A stretch of 37,121 nucleotides of DNA from Cephaloticoccus primus (GCF_001580015.1 NZ_LSZQ01000003.1:1-37121), one strand, 5' to 3'. Shown: positions 8,852-18,261, numbered from the stretch's first letter. A program made the numbers and translations. Notes: generated by a model not told the origin, from the letters alone.

Positions 8852-9889
8852 TCACGCGTGACCGGCAGCGGCTGAGGCGCACAAGGTCGCCATGATGGCC
8901 TTCTGGATATGCAGCCGGTTCTCGGCTTCGTCGAAGATGATCGAGCGCGGGTCGTCGAGGACGGCTTGCTCGACTTCCTCGCCCGCGTGCGCAGGGAGGC
9001 AGTGCATGAAAAACGCATCGGGCCGCGCCGCCGCGAAGAGCTCGCGCGTCACCGCGTAGGGCTCCATCAGGCGCCGCCGCTCGCGCGCTTCGTCCTCCTG
9101 CCCCATGCTGGCCCACACGTCAGTGTAGACGGCATCGGCTTCGCGCACGGCTTCGCGCGCATCACTGGTGAAGACGTAGTTTTTCGGCAAACCTGCCTCG
9201 GCGAGGAGTGCATCGATCTGCGGGCCCGGGCCGAAATCCGCTGGGCCGGCGAGCACGATCTGCATGCCGAAAAGCGCGCCACCGAGGATCCACGAGTTGG
9301 CCATGTTGAAGCTGCAATCGCCCAGGTAAGCGAGCTTGCGCCCGCGCAGCGAGGCGACGAGCGACTCGCCGATCACGGTGCCCGCCGCTCCGCCACCGCT
9401 GTGGTTGTTGCCGCCCGTTTTCGCCGTCCACTTTTCCGCCAGCGTAAACAGATCGGCGTAAATCTGGCAGGGGTGCAGGAAATCCGTCAGCGCGTTGACG
9501 ACTGGCATCGATGCGTGGGCGGCGAGTTCTTCGAGCTCGGCATGCGCGTAGGTGCGCACGATCAGCCCATGCAGGTAGCGCGAGAGCACGCGCGCGGTGT
9601 CGGCGACCGTCTCACCGCGGCCGAGCTGGATATCACCCTTACTCAAAAAAATCGGATACCCGCCGAGCTCCTGAATTCCGACCTCGAAGGACACGCGGGT
9701 GCGCGTGCTCGATTTTGCAAAAATCATCCCCCAGGACTGGGCGTTGAGCTGCCGAAACTCGGGCGCAACACGGGCCGACGAGCCCGCGCCAAAAAGAGCG
9801 GCTCTCGACTGCTTGAGTTGCTGCGCGAGGGAAAAAACAGCGGGAAGCTCCTCCGCACTAAAATCGGTCTCTTTCAAAAAATGTCTCAT
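8852..9889 (-). CDS. argF: Ornithine carbamoyltransferase
   Basis: Makes citrulline from ornithine and carbamoyl phosphate in the cytoplasm. It has 345 residues. Carbamoyl-phosphate site STRTR is at 61-65, HPCQ at 139-142, the ornithine loop SMGQE at 261-265, and HCLPAH with the catalytic Cys at 296-301. A Gly/Asn/Ser-rich insert (about 156-178) after the HPCQ helix is longer than in standard enzymes. The ATG at 9889 is well supported by the conserved N-terminus. It is the first gene of an argF-argG pair. Copy B of the intergenic element begins 106 bp upstream. No Shine-Dalgarno site is visible. Confidence 0.96.
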   Translation of the reverse strand: MRHFLKETDFSAEELPAVFSLAQQLKQSRAALFGAGSSARVAPEFRQLNAQSWGMIFAKSSTRTRVSFEVGIQELGGYPIFLSKGDIQLGRGETVADTARVLSRYLHGLIVRTYAHAELEELAAHASMPVVNALTDFLHPCQIYADLFTLAEKWTAKTGGNNHSGGGAAGTVIGESLVASLRGRKLAYLGDCSFNMANSWILGGALFGMQIVLAGPADFGPGPQIDALLAEAGLPKNYVFTSDAREAVREADAVYTDVWASMGQEDEARERRRLMEPYAVTRELFAAARPDAFFMHCLPAHAGEEVEQAVLDDPRSIIFDEAENRLHIQKAIMATLCASAAAGHA

Positions 9890-9995
9890 CAGCAGAAACA
9901 GTGAGCGAAAGGGCTTTTAGTTTTACCGACCAGTGAATTCAGCCCCGCGCCCTACAGTTTTAACACGAAGGATGCGCACCAAGAGGTCGAAGACT

Positions 9996-10332
9996 CCACT
10001 GCGCGTGGGGCGGGGGCGGGGCGCCACTTGCCATTCAGGTTTTGTTCTCGCTCTGCGCTGCGGCGCAGAAGCGAAAACAAAACCATAAAAAGGAGCCTCC
10101 CAGTCTCGTTGCGACACGGTCTTCGACCGACTTATTGGGCGCGGCCTCGCTGGGGCCTCGTCCAATAAGCGTTTACTCGTTAACTCAAAAAATCGCCCAA
10201 ATGGGTTAATCTCACCTCTGACCTTTGGTCGGGTGTTCCCAACTGTGCGGTTTGCGTGTTGGGCGTTTCGCCCAACACGCAAACCGCACAGTAAATGGGA
10301 GCAGGCACTGCCTGCCGCACCACGCGCAGTGG
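9996..10332 (+). repeat. Nested-palindrome intergenic element, copy B
   Basis: About 337 bp between argD and argF. The ends are inverted (CCACTGCGCGTGG on the left, CCACGCGCAGTGG on the right). It contains a long palindrome around 10038-10085 (GGTTTTGTT... pairing with ...AACAAAACC, with a single mismatch), the arms CTTATTGG (10130-10137) and CCAATAAG (10161-10168), and a perfect 24-bp hairpin with a 3-nt TTT loop (10242-10265 with 10269-10292). It ends 16 bp after the argD stop and starts 106 bp before argF. Nothing in it looks coding. Confidence 0.85.
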
Positions 10333-10348
10333 CGATCCTTACGAAAAC

Positions 10349-11572
10349 TCAGCCCAGCGCGCGCAGCGTCTCGCGCAGGATCTGCACGGACTCGGCGAGC
10401 TCGGCTCGCGTCGCGATCAGCGGTGGCAGCACGCGGATCACGTTACCGCCAGCGGGCACGACGAGCAGCCCGCGCTCGCGAAGGCCCGCGACATAAGGCG
10501 CCGAATCGACCGCGAATTGTAGGCCGACGAGGTAGCCGCGACCGCGCACGTCCGCGAGTTTTTGGGGAAACTCGGCCACCAGCGCGCTGAGCTCGGCGAG
10601 CCATTCGGCGCCCTGCTCGCGCACTTTGGCGAGCAGCCCTTCGCGCTCGATCACGTCGAGGACGGCCAGCCCGGCGGCACACGCGAGCGGCGTCCCGCCA
10701 AAGGTGCTCCCGTGCGTGCCCGGCGTAAACAGTTCGGAGAAACGCTCGGCGATCCACACCGCCCCGATGGGGAAACCTCCACCGAGGCCCTTGGCCATCG
10801 CGATGGCGTCGGGCCGGATGCCCGCCGCCTCAAACGCGTAAAACGTGCCTGTGCGCCCGAGCCCGCACTGCACTTCGTCGAGCAGCAGCAGGATGCCGCG
10901 CTCGTCGCACAGCTTGCGCAGGCCGACCAGAAACTGCGGCGTGCAGGGGTTGATCCCCGACTCGCCCTGGATGGTTTCGAGGAGGACGGCGCTGGTGCTC
11001 TCGTCCATCTGCGCAGCGAAGCTGTCGAGGTCGTTGAGCTCGGCCACGGCAAAGCCCGGGACGAGCGGGCGAAAGCCTTTCTGGATCTTCTCCTGCGCGG
11101 TCGCGCTCATGCCGCCAAACATCCGGCCGTGAAAACCGCCGCGAGCGGTGATCACCTTGAAGCACTGGCCCTCCGTGCCGCCCGCTTTGGCGACGCCGTA
11201 CAGCCGCGACAGCTTGATGAGTGCTTCGTCGGCCTCGCCCCCGCTGTTGCAAAAAAACAGGCGGCCCGGCCCCGCGTAGCCCGCGAGGCGGCGCGCAAGC
11301 TCGCCCTGATTGGGGTGGCGATAAAGGTTGCTCGTGTGGACGAGCTCACCGGCCTGCCGCCGGATCGCGGCGACCCAATGCGGGTGGCAGTGGCCGAGCG
11401 ACGACACGGCCACGCCGGAGCTGAAGTCGAGGTAGCTGCGGCCCTCGTCATCCCAGGCGCGGCAGCCGCTCCCGCGCACCAGCGTGATCGCGGCGCGCGC
11501 GTAGTTTTTGAGGACGTGCGCGTCGTAGAGCGCGGCAGTGTCGGCGCGGGAAATGTCGGGCTGGGCAGTCAT
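10349..11572 (-). CDS. argD: Acetylornithine aminotransferase
   Basis: PLP-dependent class III aminotransferase converting N-acetylglutamate semialdehyde to N-acetylornithine. It has 407 residues, normal for the family. Motifs: CNSGGEADEALIKLSR (PLP phosphate site, about 108-123), LLDEVQCGLGRTG (Asp232 contacts the PLP ring) and AMAKGLGGGFPIGA with the Schiff-base Lys261. The ATG at 11572 gives MTAQPDIS; the longer open frame is Pro/Ser-rich and unlike the family. It starts 58 bp after argB, so argB-argD form a pair. The stop is followed 16 bp later by copy B of the intergenic element. Confidence 0.95.
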   Translation of the reverse strand: MTAQPDISRADTAALYDAHVLKNYARAAITLVRGSGCRAWDDEGRSYLDFSSGVAVSSLGHCHPHWVAAIRRQAGELVHTSNLYRHPNQGELARRLAGYAGPGRLFFCNSGGEADEALIKLSRLYGVAKAGGTEGQCFKVITARGGFHGRMFGGMSATAQEKIQKGFRPLVPGFAVAELNDLDSFAAQMDESTSAVLLETIQGESGINPCTPQFLVGLRKLCDERGILLLLDEVQCGLGRTGTFYAFEAAGIRPDAIAMAKGLGGGFPIGAVWIAERFSELFTPGTHGSTFGGTPLACAAGLAVLDVIEREGLLAKVREQGAEWLAELSALVAEFPQKLADVRGRGYLVGLQFAVDSAPYVAGLRERGLLVVPAGGNVIRVLPPLIATRAELAESVQILRETLRALG

Positions 11573-11630
11573 CTTCGTTTCGCAAGCAGAGAGGTCGGGC
11601 GGAGGAGGGAAGGCAGAAGGGGCGGGAAAA

Positions 11631-12515
11631 CTACCCGTGGACGATCTCGGTGCCGATGCCCTCGTCGGTGAAAATCTCGAGAAGGATGCTGTGCGGCAGC
11701 CGCCCATCGACGAAGTGCACGCGGCGCACGCCTTCGTGCAGCGCGCGCATCGCGCTGTGTACCTTGGGCAGCATGCCTTTGCCGATCACGCCGCGCTTTT
11801 TGAGCTTGTCGACCTGGCTGACCTTGAGGGTCGAGATGAGCGACTCCGGGTTGGCCGGATCGGCCAGGAGGCCGGGCACATCACTCATAAACACGAGGCG
11901 GCGCGCGCGCAGGACGCTCGCCACGCGGGCGGCGACGAGGTCGGCATTGACGTTGTAGGGCTTGCCGTCGTGGCCGAGTGCGACCGGCGAGATCACGGGG
12001 ACGAATCCCTCGGAAATCGCCTTCTTGATCAGCTTGGCCTTCACCTCGGTGACGTCGCCCACGAAGCCAAGATCGACCGGTGTGCCCTCCTCGTCGGTGA
12101 GCAGTTTTTCGCAAACCAGGACGCTGTCGCCCGGCAGCCCGCGGGGCCGCCCGCCCGCCGCAGCGATCGCCTCGCACACGCCTTTGTTCACGACCGCGTC
12201 GAGCGTGTGCTTCACCACGGTGACCGCCGCCTCGGTCGTCACGCGCAGGCCGTTGATAAACTGCGTCTCCAGGCCCGACTCGGCCATCGCACGCGTGATC
12301 GCCTTTCCGCCACCGTGGACGACCACGACGTTGATCCCCACAGCCGCCAGAAACGCGATGTCGTATGCCACGCTCTGGCGCACGCCCGGATCGGGATCGT
12401 CCATGAAGCTGCCGCCATATTTGACGACAAAGGTGGAGCCTCGAAACCCTTGGATGTAGGGCAGTGCTTCCAGGAGCACCTTCGCCTTGGCGGTGATTTC
12501 AGCGACGTTGATCAA
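11631..12515 (-). CDS. argB: Acetylglutamate kinase
   Basis: Phosphorylates N-acetylglutamate, usually the feedback-regulated step of arginine synthesis. It has 294 residues. VVKYGGS with the phosphate-binding Lys32 lies near the N-terminus, [11 protein letters not shown] is the glycine-rich acetylglutamate loop, and NVNADLVAA is the ATP-site block. The best start is a TTG at 12515 (protein [12 protein letters not shown]), because no in-frame ATG or GTG fits the family's N-terminus. An uncommon start and no Shine-Dalgarno suggest modest initiation. A 97-bp leader separates it from copy C of the intergenic element, so it is probably transcribed apart from argJ. Confidence 0.94.
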   Translation of the reverse strand: MINVAEITAKAKVLLEALPYIQGFRGSTFVVKYGGSFMDDPDPGVRQSVAYDIAFLAAVGINVVVVHGGGKAITRAMAESGLETQFINGLRVTTEAAVTVVKHTLDAVVNKGVCEAIAAAGGRPRGLPGDSVLVCEKLLTDEEGTPVDLGFVGDVTEVKAKLIKKAISEGFVPVISPVALGHDGKPYNVNADLVAARVASVLRARRLVFMSDVPGLLADPANPESLISTLKVSQVDKLKKRGVIGKGMLPKVHSAMRALHEGVRRVHFVDGRLPHSILLEIFTDEGIGTEIVHG

Positions 12516-12612
12516 TGTCTGTAAAAGATAGGAGGGCGGTTGGAGAAAAGGGCGCGGACAGTGCCGCCCGCCCGCTCACTTTTCCATACTATTCTACTAC
12601 GCGAAGTGCGGG

Positions 12613-12861
12613 CCCACTGCGCGTGGGGCGGTGGCGAGGCGCCACTTGCCATTCAGGTTTTGTTTTCGCTCTGCGCTGCAGCGCAGAAGCGAAAACAAAA
12701 CCATGAAAGGAGCCTCCCTGTCGCAATGCGACACGGTCTTCGACCGCGACCAGAGGTCGGGAGTTTCCAACTGTGCGGTTTGCGTGTTGGGCGAAACGCC
12801 CAACACGCAAACCGCACAGTAAATGGCAGGGGACACCGTCCCCCGCCCCACGCGCAGTGGG
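12613..12861 (+). repeat. Nested-palindrome intergenic element, copy C (cleanest copy)
   Basis: 249 bp bounded by a perfect 19-bp inverted repeat: CCCACTGCGCGTGGGGCGG at 12613-12631 and its complement at 12843-12861. Internal structures are a 47-nt palindrome (12656-12702, 23 pairs with one bulged A at 12687), GTCGCA/TGCGAC near 12720, GGTCTTCGACC, GACCAGAGGTC, and a perfect 24-bp hairpin with loop AAA (12770-12793 with 12797-12820). It lies 7 bp after the argJ stop and 97 bp before argB. The architecture resembles a MITE or a REP/BIME cluster, but no transposase or target duplication was found. Confidence 0.9.
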
Positions 12862-12868
12862 AGGCCGC

Positions 12869-14206
12869 TCAGCTACGGTAGTCGGCGTTTTCGCTGACGT
12901 ATTCGTGTGTGAGGTCGCCGCCGAGAACGACGGCGCGTCCGCTGCCCGAGCTCAGCTCGATCTCAATCTCTACGCAGCGCTCGTGCGGCGGGTAGTCCAC
13001 CGCCGCGCGGTAGACTCCATCCGTGGAAGGGCGGCTCTCGTAGAGCTCCGCCGACTTTAGATGCGCGACGAGTGAGGCCTCCTTTTGCGGATCGAGCTGG
13101 AACACACCGTTCGAAAAAATCTCCACGCCGCCCATCTTCAGCCGCAGCCTCGACAGCGATTCCGCGCCAGCGGCGAGAGCGCCAGCAGATGAGCCGGGCG
13201 GGGCCCACTTGCCCATCGCCTGGATGAGGCGGCCCACGTTGGGGTCGTTACCCGCCACTGCGCATTTAAAGAGCGGCGCATTGACGATCACCTTTCCCAG
13301 CGCGCGCGCCTCTGCGGCATTCGCCGCACCACCGACTGCGACGCGAATCACGTGGCGCACGCCCTCGCCATTGCGCACCACGTCTTCGGCCAAGTCGGCG
13401 CACACCTGCGCGAGCGCGGCCTCGAATGCGCCGAGATCCGCGCAGGGCACGCGGCCCGATGACACGAGCGCCACGGTGTCCGAGGTGCTCGTATCACTAT
13501 CGATGCTGATGCTGTTGAAGCTGGGCTCGACCGCGCGGCGCAGCATCGCGCGCAGCACTTCGCGCGGCACCGCAACGTCGGTTAACAGGTACACCAGCAT
13601 CGTGGCGAGGTTGGGCTCAAGCATTCCCGCGCCCTTGGCGATGCCGACGATGCGGCCCGAGCCGACCGCAGCCGCGCGCACTTTCGGATACAGGTCGGTA
13701 GTCACGATGCCCTCCGCCGCGGGCAAGATCGACTCCGCCTGCAACGCCGCCGCAGCCGCGGGCAGCGCGGCGAGCATCTCCTCCACCGGCAGCGACCAGC
13801 CGATCACGCCCGTCGACGAAGGCAGCACCGCGGTTGACGGCAGCCCGAGCAGCTCGCCCGCGCGGGTACACACCGCCTCGGAGGCGGCACGGCCGTCGGG
13901 CGCACACACGTTGGAGATTTTGTTGTTAACGAGGATCGCCCCGAGCTGCGGCTCCGCGAGCCGATCACGCCCGATCAACACCGGCGCGCCCGGAAAGGCG
14001 CTGCGCGTAAACACCGCCGCAAAGTCCGGCGTGGGCTCATCGAGCGCGATCAGGCTCAGCGTCATCTCCGCAGGCTTGGGCACCTCGCGCGGAGTGAAGC
14101 CAAAGCGGGCCGTGCCCACGCGAAAGCCAGCGGGCAAGGCCGCCTGCGTCGCCAGCCACTGGCGATGCTCGGCGCGCGACGAAAAACAGAGGGCGGTACT
14201 CGGCAT
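12869..14206 (-). CDS. argJ: Glutamate N-acetyltransferase / ornithine acetyltransferase
   Basis: Transfers the acetyl group from N-acetylornithine back to glutamate, giving the cyclic arginine route and explaining why no argE is present; some members also act as N-acetylglutamate synthase. It has 445 residues. The proenzyme self-cleaves at the Ala-Thr bond of PNLATMLVYLL: Thr202 is the expected nucleophile, preceded by GIAKGAGMLEPN. The N-terminal half has LVNNKISNVCAPDG and SSTGVIGW; the C-terminal half has KCAVAGNDPNVGR. It begins 60 bp after argC, forming the argC-argJ pair, and the stop is 7 bp from copy C. Confidence 0.95.
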   Translation of the reverse strand: MPSTALCFSSRAEHRQWLATQAALPAGFRVGTARFGFTPREVPKPAEMTLSLIALDEPTPDFAAVFTRSAFPGAPVLIGRDRLAEPQLGAILVNNKISNVCAPDGRAASEAVCTRAGELLGLPSTAVLPSSTGVIGWSLPVEEMLAALPAAAAALQAESILPAAEGIVTTDLYPKVRAAAVGSGRIVGIAKGAGMLEPNLATMLVYLLTDVAVPREVLRAMLRRAVEPSFNSISIDSDTSTSDTVALVSSGRVPCADLGAFEAALAQVCADLAEDVVRNGEGVRHVIRVAVGGAANAAEARALGKVIVNAPLFKCAVAGNDPNVGRLIQAMGKWAPPGSSAGALAAGAESLSRLRLKMGGVEIFSNGVFQLDPQKEASLVAHLKSAELYESRPSTDGVYRAAVDYPPHERCVEIEIELSSGSGRAVVLGGDLTHEYVSENADYRS

Positions 14207-14266
14207 GGTGAAAAATAGAAAGCGGCGGCAGCGGAGCGCAGTTGAGATGAAGCGGGGCAGTTGCGC

Positions 14267-15358
14267 TTACGCCAGCCCCGCCGTCTCCGCAAAACCGCAC
14301 CACAGGTTCATGATTTGCACGGCCTGACCGCCGGCGCCCTTGAGCAAGTTATCCTCCGCCGAAGTGAGGACAAAGTTGCGCGTGCGCGGATCGTAGGCCG
14401 CCGCGATATCGATCCGGTTGGTCCCGACCACGTGCGCCGTATCCGGCGTCTGCCCCTCGGCGAGGAGCTGCACAAAAGGCGCCTCGGCGTACGCCGCCGC
14501 CCAGACCGCACGCAGCGCATCGAGGCTCGCGCCTGGCGCGGCGGGCACAGTGATCGTGGTCGCAATCCCCCGGCGCATCGGCGCGAGGTGCGGGTTAAAC
14601 TGGATGGCCAAAGGCTGCCCCGTTTTGTGCGCCTGCGCGGGTCGCGCGTCAGCCGCGCGGCTGGCCAGAGCCGCCTCCCACTCACTCACCGCCAGCGACA
14701 ACTGCTCCTCAATCTCCGCCAGGTGGCGGTGCGACGTGAGCCCATAGGCCTTGGCGCTCTCCGCGCGCTCAACATACAGATACGCCTCCTCCGCCTTTTT
14801 CCCCGCACCGCTCACGCCGCTAAACGAGTTGGCGACGATATGCTCGCGCGAGACCAGGCCCGCGCGCAGCAGCGGCACCAGCGGCACAAGGATGCTCGTC
14901 GGGTAGCACCCGGGCGCAGCGACGAGCTTTGCCTGCGCGCGCCAGCTCGGAGCCGTGATTTCCGGCAACACATAGCGCGCATGCGGCAACAACTCGGGCG
15001 CCTGATGCTCGCCGTAGTAGCGCGTGTAAGTCTCCAGATCCGCGATGCGAAAATCCGCCGAAAGGTCGATCACCCGCTTGCCCGCCGCGACCAGCGCACG
15101 CGCGTACGTCGCCGCCGCGCCGTGAGGCAGCGCGAGGAAAAACAGTGCGCAATCACTCGCCGCCAGTGCGGCCGGATCCGAGTCCACAAAGACCAGGCCG
15201 CGATCCGCGCCGCGAAGCATCGGGATGACCGCCGAGAGCGGCTTGCCCGCATGCGCGCGCGAAGTCACCACCGCCAGCTCGACCGCCGGATGCCTAATGA
15301 GGAGCTGCACGAGCAACTCGCCCGTGTACCCCGATGCGCCAACAACACCGACCTTCAT
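14267..15358 (-). CDS. argC: N-acetyl-gamma-glutamyl-phosphate reductase
   Basis: NADPH-dependent reduction of N-acetylglutamyl phosphate to the semialdehyde. It has 363 residues. GASGYTGELL (about 7-16) is the nucleotide-binding loop, AAPGCYPTS holds the catalytic Cys151, and NSFSGVSGAGKKAEE is the conserved active-site block. Two tandem ATGs (15361 and 15358) are possible; the second gives the standard MKVGVVGASG start. It is the first gene of the arginine run, with copy D of the intergenic element ending about 105 bp upstream. A TTGTCA hexamer in the leader could be a -35 element, but no convincing -10 accompanies it. Confidence 0.95.
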   Translation of the reverse strand: MKVGVVGASGYTGELLVQLLIRHPAVELAVVTSRAHAGKPLSAVIPMLRGADRGLVFVDSDPAALAASDCALFFLALPHGAAATYARALVAAGKRVIDLSADFRIADLETYTRYYGEHQAPELLPHARYVLPEITAPSWRAQAKLVAAPGCYPTSILVPLVPLLRAGLVSREHIVANSFSGVSGAGKKAEEAYLYVERAESAKAYGLTSHRHLAEIEEQLSLAVSEWEAALASRAADARPAQAHKTGQPLAIQFNPHLAPMRRGIATTITVPAAPGASLDALRAVWAAAYAEAPFVQLLAEGQTPDTAHVVGTNRIDIAAAYDPRTRNFVLTSAEDNLLKGAGGQAVQIMNLWCGFAETAGLA

Positions 15359-15463
15359 CATAGGCGCAGCAGTCAGCCCCCACCCCCGCCCCCTGTCACG
15401 AGTAAAGCACCGCGCACGCGCTGACAATAATCGCCATCACGGCCAATGCACGGCTCTCCTCCT

Positions 15464-15779
15464 CCACTACGCGTGGGGCGGTGGCGGGGCGCCACTTCCA
15501 TTTACTGTGCCGTTTGCCTGTCGGGCGTTCCGCTCGACGAGCAAGCCGCACAGTTGAATGAACTCCCTGACCGGAGCTCAGGTGGGAGTTTAACCCGTAA
15601 ACTTTTTCGCCGCGCCCAAATGGGTTTCCGCTCCATCCGCATTTGAGGCCTCATTCCCTGTCGCAACGCGACTGGGAGGAGCCCTTTAAATTTGCGATTT
15701 CATTCGGGCGCGAAGCGCACGCGGCAAAATCGCAAATTCAATGGCACGTGGCGCCCCACCACCGCCCCCCGCGCAGGGG
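15464..15779 (-). repeat. Nested-palindrome intergenic element, copy D (inverted relative to A)
   Basis: About 316 bp between argC and glpK. Read on the minus strand it follows copy A nearly block for block: the CCCCTGCGCGGGG box, the AATTTGCGATTT hairpin (15689-15700 with 15727-15738), a GTCGC/GCGAC stem, GTTTACGGGTTAAAC and CACCTGAGCTCCGGTCAGG segments, and the ACTGTG stem, here partly decayed. It ends 22 bp from the glpK stop and lies about 105 bp from the argC start. Confidence 0.83.
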
Positions 15780-15801
15780 CAGCTCATACAGTGACCAAAG
15801 C

Positions 15802-17448
15802 TTAGGCTCCGGCCGCCCAGGCCTTGGCGCGATCCACTGCACGCGCCCAGGTCTGGGTGAGCCGCGCGGCAGCTTCGCGCGGGAGCTGCGGGCTAAACTC
15901 CCGGTCGATGTGCCACTGCGTCTGAATTTCCGAAACACTACTCCAGTGGCCGACGGCCAGCCCCGCCAGGTATGCCGCGCCGAAGGCCGTCGTTTCGCGA
16001 GTCTGTGGGCGCAGGATTTTTAGCCCCAGAAGGTCGCTCTGGATTTGCATGAGCAGGTCGCTCGCGCTCGCGCCACCATCGACGCGCAGCTCCGCGCAGA
16101 CCGTCCCCGCATCGGCCTGCATGGCGCGCACGATATCGCAGACCTGGCACGCGATCCCTTCGAGCGTGGCGCGCGCGATGTGCGCCGCACTCGTCCCGCG
16201 CGTAAGCCCCAGCAGGGTGCCGCGTGCATGGCCGTCCCAATGAGGCGCGCCCAGCCCCGTCAGCGCGGGGACGAAGACCACCCCGCCGCTGTCTTCGACG
16301 CTGGCAGCGAGCGCGTTCACCTCGGGCGCGCTCTCGATTAGCCGCAACCCATCGCGCAGCCATTGAATCGCCGCGCCTGCGACAAACACGCTGCCCTCCA
16401 GCGCGTAGGTCACCTCGCTGCCGAGCCTCCACGCGACGGTGGTCAGCAACTGGTTGCGCGAGGTCACCGGCACGCCGCCCGTATTCATCATGAGGAAGCA
16501 GCCCGTGCCGTAGGTGTTTTTCATCATGCCCGGGCGCAGGCACATCTGCCCGAAGAGGGCGGCGTGCTGGTCGCCCGCCATGCCCGCAATCGGGATCGGC
16601 GGGCCGGGGAAAAGCCCCGCCGCCGTGTGGCCGTAGACTTCGCTGTTGCCGCGCAGCCCGGGCAGGCACGCGCGCGGGATGCTGAAGAGCGCGAGCAGCT
16701 CTTCATCCCAATCCAGCGTATGGATATTGAAGAGCAGCGTGCGGCTCGCGTTGGACACATCGGTGATGAAACGCGTCGCGGCGGCGGGCGCTCCATGCTT
16801 GCGCGCCTCGACCGAGAGCACCGCTGCCCCCGCCGACGGATGCTGCGGCTCGGTCAGCTTCCAGAGCAGCCACGTGTCAACCGTCCCGAAACACAGTTCG
16901 CCCGCCTCCGCTCGGGCGCGGGCGCCGGGCACCGAGTCGAGGATCCAGCGCAGCTTCGTGGCCGAGAAATACGCATCGAGGACGAGCCCGGTTTTCTCGC
17001 GAATCATGGCGGCATGCCCTGCTGCGCGCAGCGCGTCGCAATACTCCGCCGTACGCCGATCCTGCCACACAATCGCGTTGTAAATCGGCTCCCCCGTACG
17101 CCGGTCCCACACCAGCGTCGTCTCGCGCTGATTGGTGATGCCGACGGCGGCGATTTTTGGGGCCTCTGCCGTGAGGCCTTTCCCGGTGGCACGAGCCAGC
17201 TCCCCGCTTGTAGCAGCACGCGCTGCCGCCGGAGTCGGCGCATCCGCAGCCTCCGCGATGACCGCTCGAGCCGCTGCGAGCTGCGACTCCCAGATGTCGC
17301 GTGGATCATGCTCCACCCAACCCGGCTGCGGAAAAATCTGCCGAAAGTCGCGCTGCGCCATGTGCCGGATCGCCCCGCACCGATCAAAGAGGATGGCGCG
17401 CGACGAAGTCGTCCCTTGGTCAAGCGCGAGGATAAGCGAGTCACTCAT
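15802..17448 (-). CDS. glpK: Glycerol kinase
   Basis: Phosphorylates glycerol to sn-glycerol 3-phosphate (FGGY kinase family, cytoplasm). It has 548 residues against about 500 usual. [15 protein letters not shown] is the N-terminal phosphate loop, GWVEHDP and ITNQRETT are glycerol-site blocks, [14 protein letters not shown] and [15 protein letters not shown] are kinase signatures, and [14 protein letters not shown] is the adenosine motif. Extra length comes from an Ala/Thr-rich insert at about residues 67-95 and smaller inserts later. The ATG at 17448 fits the family. No glpF or glpD is adjacent. It runs convergently toward copy D and is divergent from the toxin-antitoxin pair. Confidence 0.95.
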   Translation of the reverse strand: MSDSLILALDQGTTSSRAILFDRCGAIRHMAQRDFRQIFPQPGWVEHDPRDIWESQLAAARAVIAEAADAPTPAAARAATSGELARATGKGLTAEAPKIAAVGITNQRETTLVWDRRTGEPIYNAIVWQDRRTAEYCDALRAAGHAAMIREKTGLVLDAYFSATKLRWILDSVPGARARAEAGELCFGTVDTWLLWKLTEPQHPSAGAAVLSVEARKHGAPAAATRFITDVSNASRTLLFNIHTLDWDEELLALFSIPRACLPGLRGNSEVYGHTAAGLFPGPPIPIAGMAGDQHAALFGQMCLRPGMMKNTYGTGCFLMMNTGGVPVTSRNQLLTTVAWRLGSEVTYALEGSVFVAGAAIQWLRDGLRLIESAPEVNALAASVEDSGGVVFVPALTGLGAPHWDGHARGTLLGLTRGTSAAHIARATLEGIACQVCDIVRAMQADAGTVCAELRVDGGASASDLLMQIQSDLLGLKILRPQTRETTAFGAAYLAGLAVGHWSSVSEIQTQWHIDREFSPQLPREAAARLTQTWARAVDRAKAWAAGA

Positions 17449-17524
17449 AGCGGGGTAAAAAAAGGCTCAGAATTGGCCGAAAAATAGAGCGAATGGCACA
17501 GCACGCCGCTCCACTTGACTTAAA

Positions 17525-17538
17525 TACGTCAGGACGTA
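17525..17538 (+). promoter_or_regulatory. Inverted repeat, probable antitoxin autoregulatory operator
   Basis: TACGTCAGGACGTA is a perfect 6-bp inverted repeat around AG, 31 bp before the antitoxin ATG. A TTGACT hexamer lies just upstream (17515-17520) and could be a -35, placing the repeat in the -35/-10 spacer. Ribbon-helix-helix antitoxins usually repress their own promoter at such sites. Confidence 0.5.
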
Positions 17539-17569
17539 AATCCCGGTTCAGACGGAAACCGTATCATTT

Positions 17570-17956
17570 ATGTCCAAGGAACTCACAATTACGCTGGATG
17601 ATGCGGTTTATGAAGATCTGCGCAGCCGCATCCCCGAAGAGAAATTGAGGACATTTTTCGGCGACCTGCTGAGAGCATGTTTTCAGAGTGCGCCTGACAA
17701 AATCCACCCACAGTCAAATGCTGCCGGGCTGGCGGAAGACAAAACTCGGGAAGCACAAATCGCCGCCGTCCCGGACGGCATGTGGGATTGGAAGCCCGGT
17801 ATGCTACCAAAACACGCAGGCCTGAGCCCTGTCCAAATGGAAGCCGGCTACCGGGCGGCGGCGGCTGATGATGAGCGAGAAACTGAAGCCCGCGAGTGGG
17901 GTAATGGGTTCGTCAACGACATCACAGACATCAATGAAAACGATGAAGCGTGGTGA
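17570..17956 (+). CDS. Ribbon-helix-helix antitoxin of a MazEF-type pair
   Basis: Antitoxin and DNA-binding autorepressor. The N-terminus (ELTITLDDAVYEDLRSRI, then a helix ending FFGDLLR) has the short strand plus two-helix pattern of ribbon-helix-helix proteins. The C-terminus (MEAGYRAAAADDERETEA, then EWGNGF) matches the toxin-neutralising segment of the MazE-like family, normally about 80 residues in all. Here the two parts are separated by about 40-50 unrelated residues (about 42-90), giving 128. The coding DNA is less GC-rich than the surroundings, suggesting acquisition. It overlaps the toxin start by 14 nt, so the pair is translationally coupled. Confidence 0.8.
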   Translation: MSKELTITLDDAVYEDLRSRIPEEKLRTFFGDLLRACFQSAPDKIHPQSNAAGLAEDKTREAQIAAVPDGMWDWKPGMLPKHAGLSPVQMEAGYRAAAADDERETEAREWGNGFVNDITDINENDEAW

Positions 17957-18261
17957 AGTCTGGTGGGTGATCGGGCCGAAAGCCACAGTCGGCACCGAAA
18001 TTCGGAAAACCCGCCCGGCCTTGATTATCAGCAACGAAGCTTCAATCCGCCGCAAAGGCAGGGCGACCATCATCCCTCTATCCAGCAAGACAGCCCGACT
18101 CTATCCGCCCGAGACGATTGTCACAGTTGGAGGGCAGCTCGCCAAAGCATTGGTCGACCAGATAGGGAGACAACTCAAGGTTTACCACACGCGTCGGAGC
18201 GCTATCCCAAAGCGACCTGGACCTCGTCGCAGAATGCCTCAGGGAGCATCTCGAACTTTAG
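17943..18261 (+). pseudogene. MazF/PemK-type endoribonuclease toxin, frameshifted
   Basis: MazF toxins are ribosome-independent mRNA interferases. The ATG at 17943 starts MKRGEVWWVIGP, followed by EIRKTRPALIISNEA, IIPLSSKTARLYP and GGQLAKALVDQI, all typical. Just after DQI (about 18165) the family sequence stops in this frame. It resumes one base later in the +1 frame as DNSRF, then RVGALSQSDLDLV and AECLREHLEL, with a TAG at 18259-18261 exactly where MazF should end. Without recoding, the frame instead runs on to 18296 with an unrelated basic tail. The fault sits in ATAGGGAGAC; family spacing suggests a few lost nucleotides or one gained. The toxin is probably inactive, unless this is a sequencing error or a recoding site. 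Confidence 0.75.

Noticed and set aside
9996-10332. Insertion sequence
   Set aside because: Inverted ends exist but no transposase frame and no clear target-site duplication, so it is listed as a non-autonomous repeat.
12613-12861. CRISPR array, because of repeated hairpin sequences
   Set aside because: No regular direct repeats with spacers; the repeats are inverted and single per element, and no cas genes are present.
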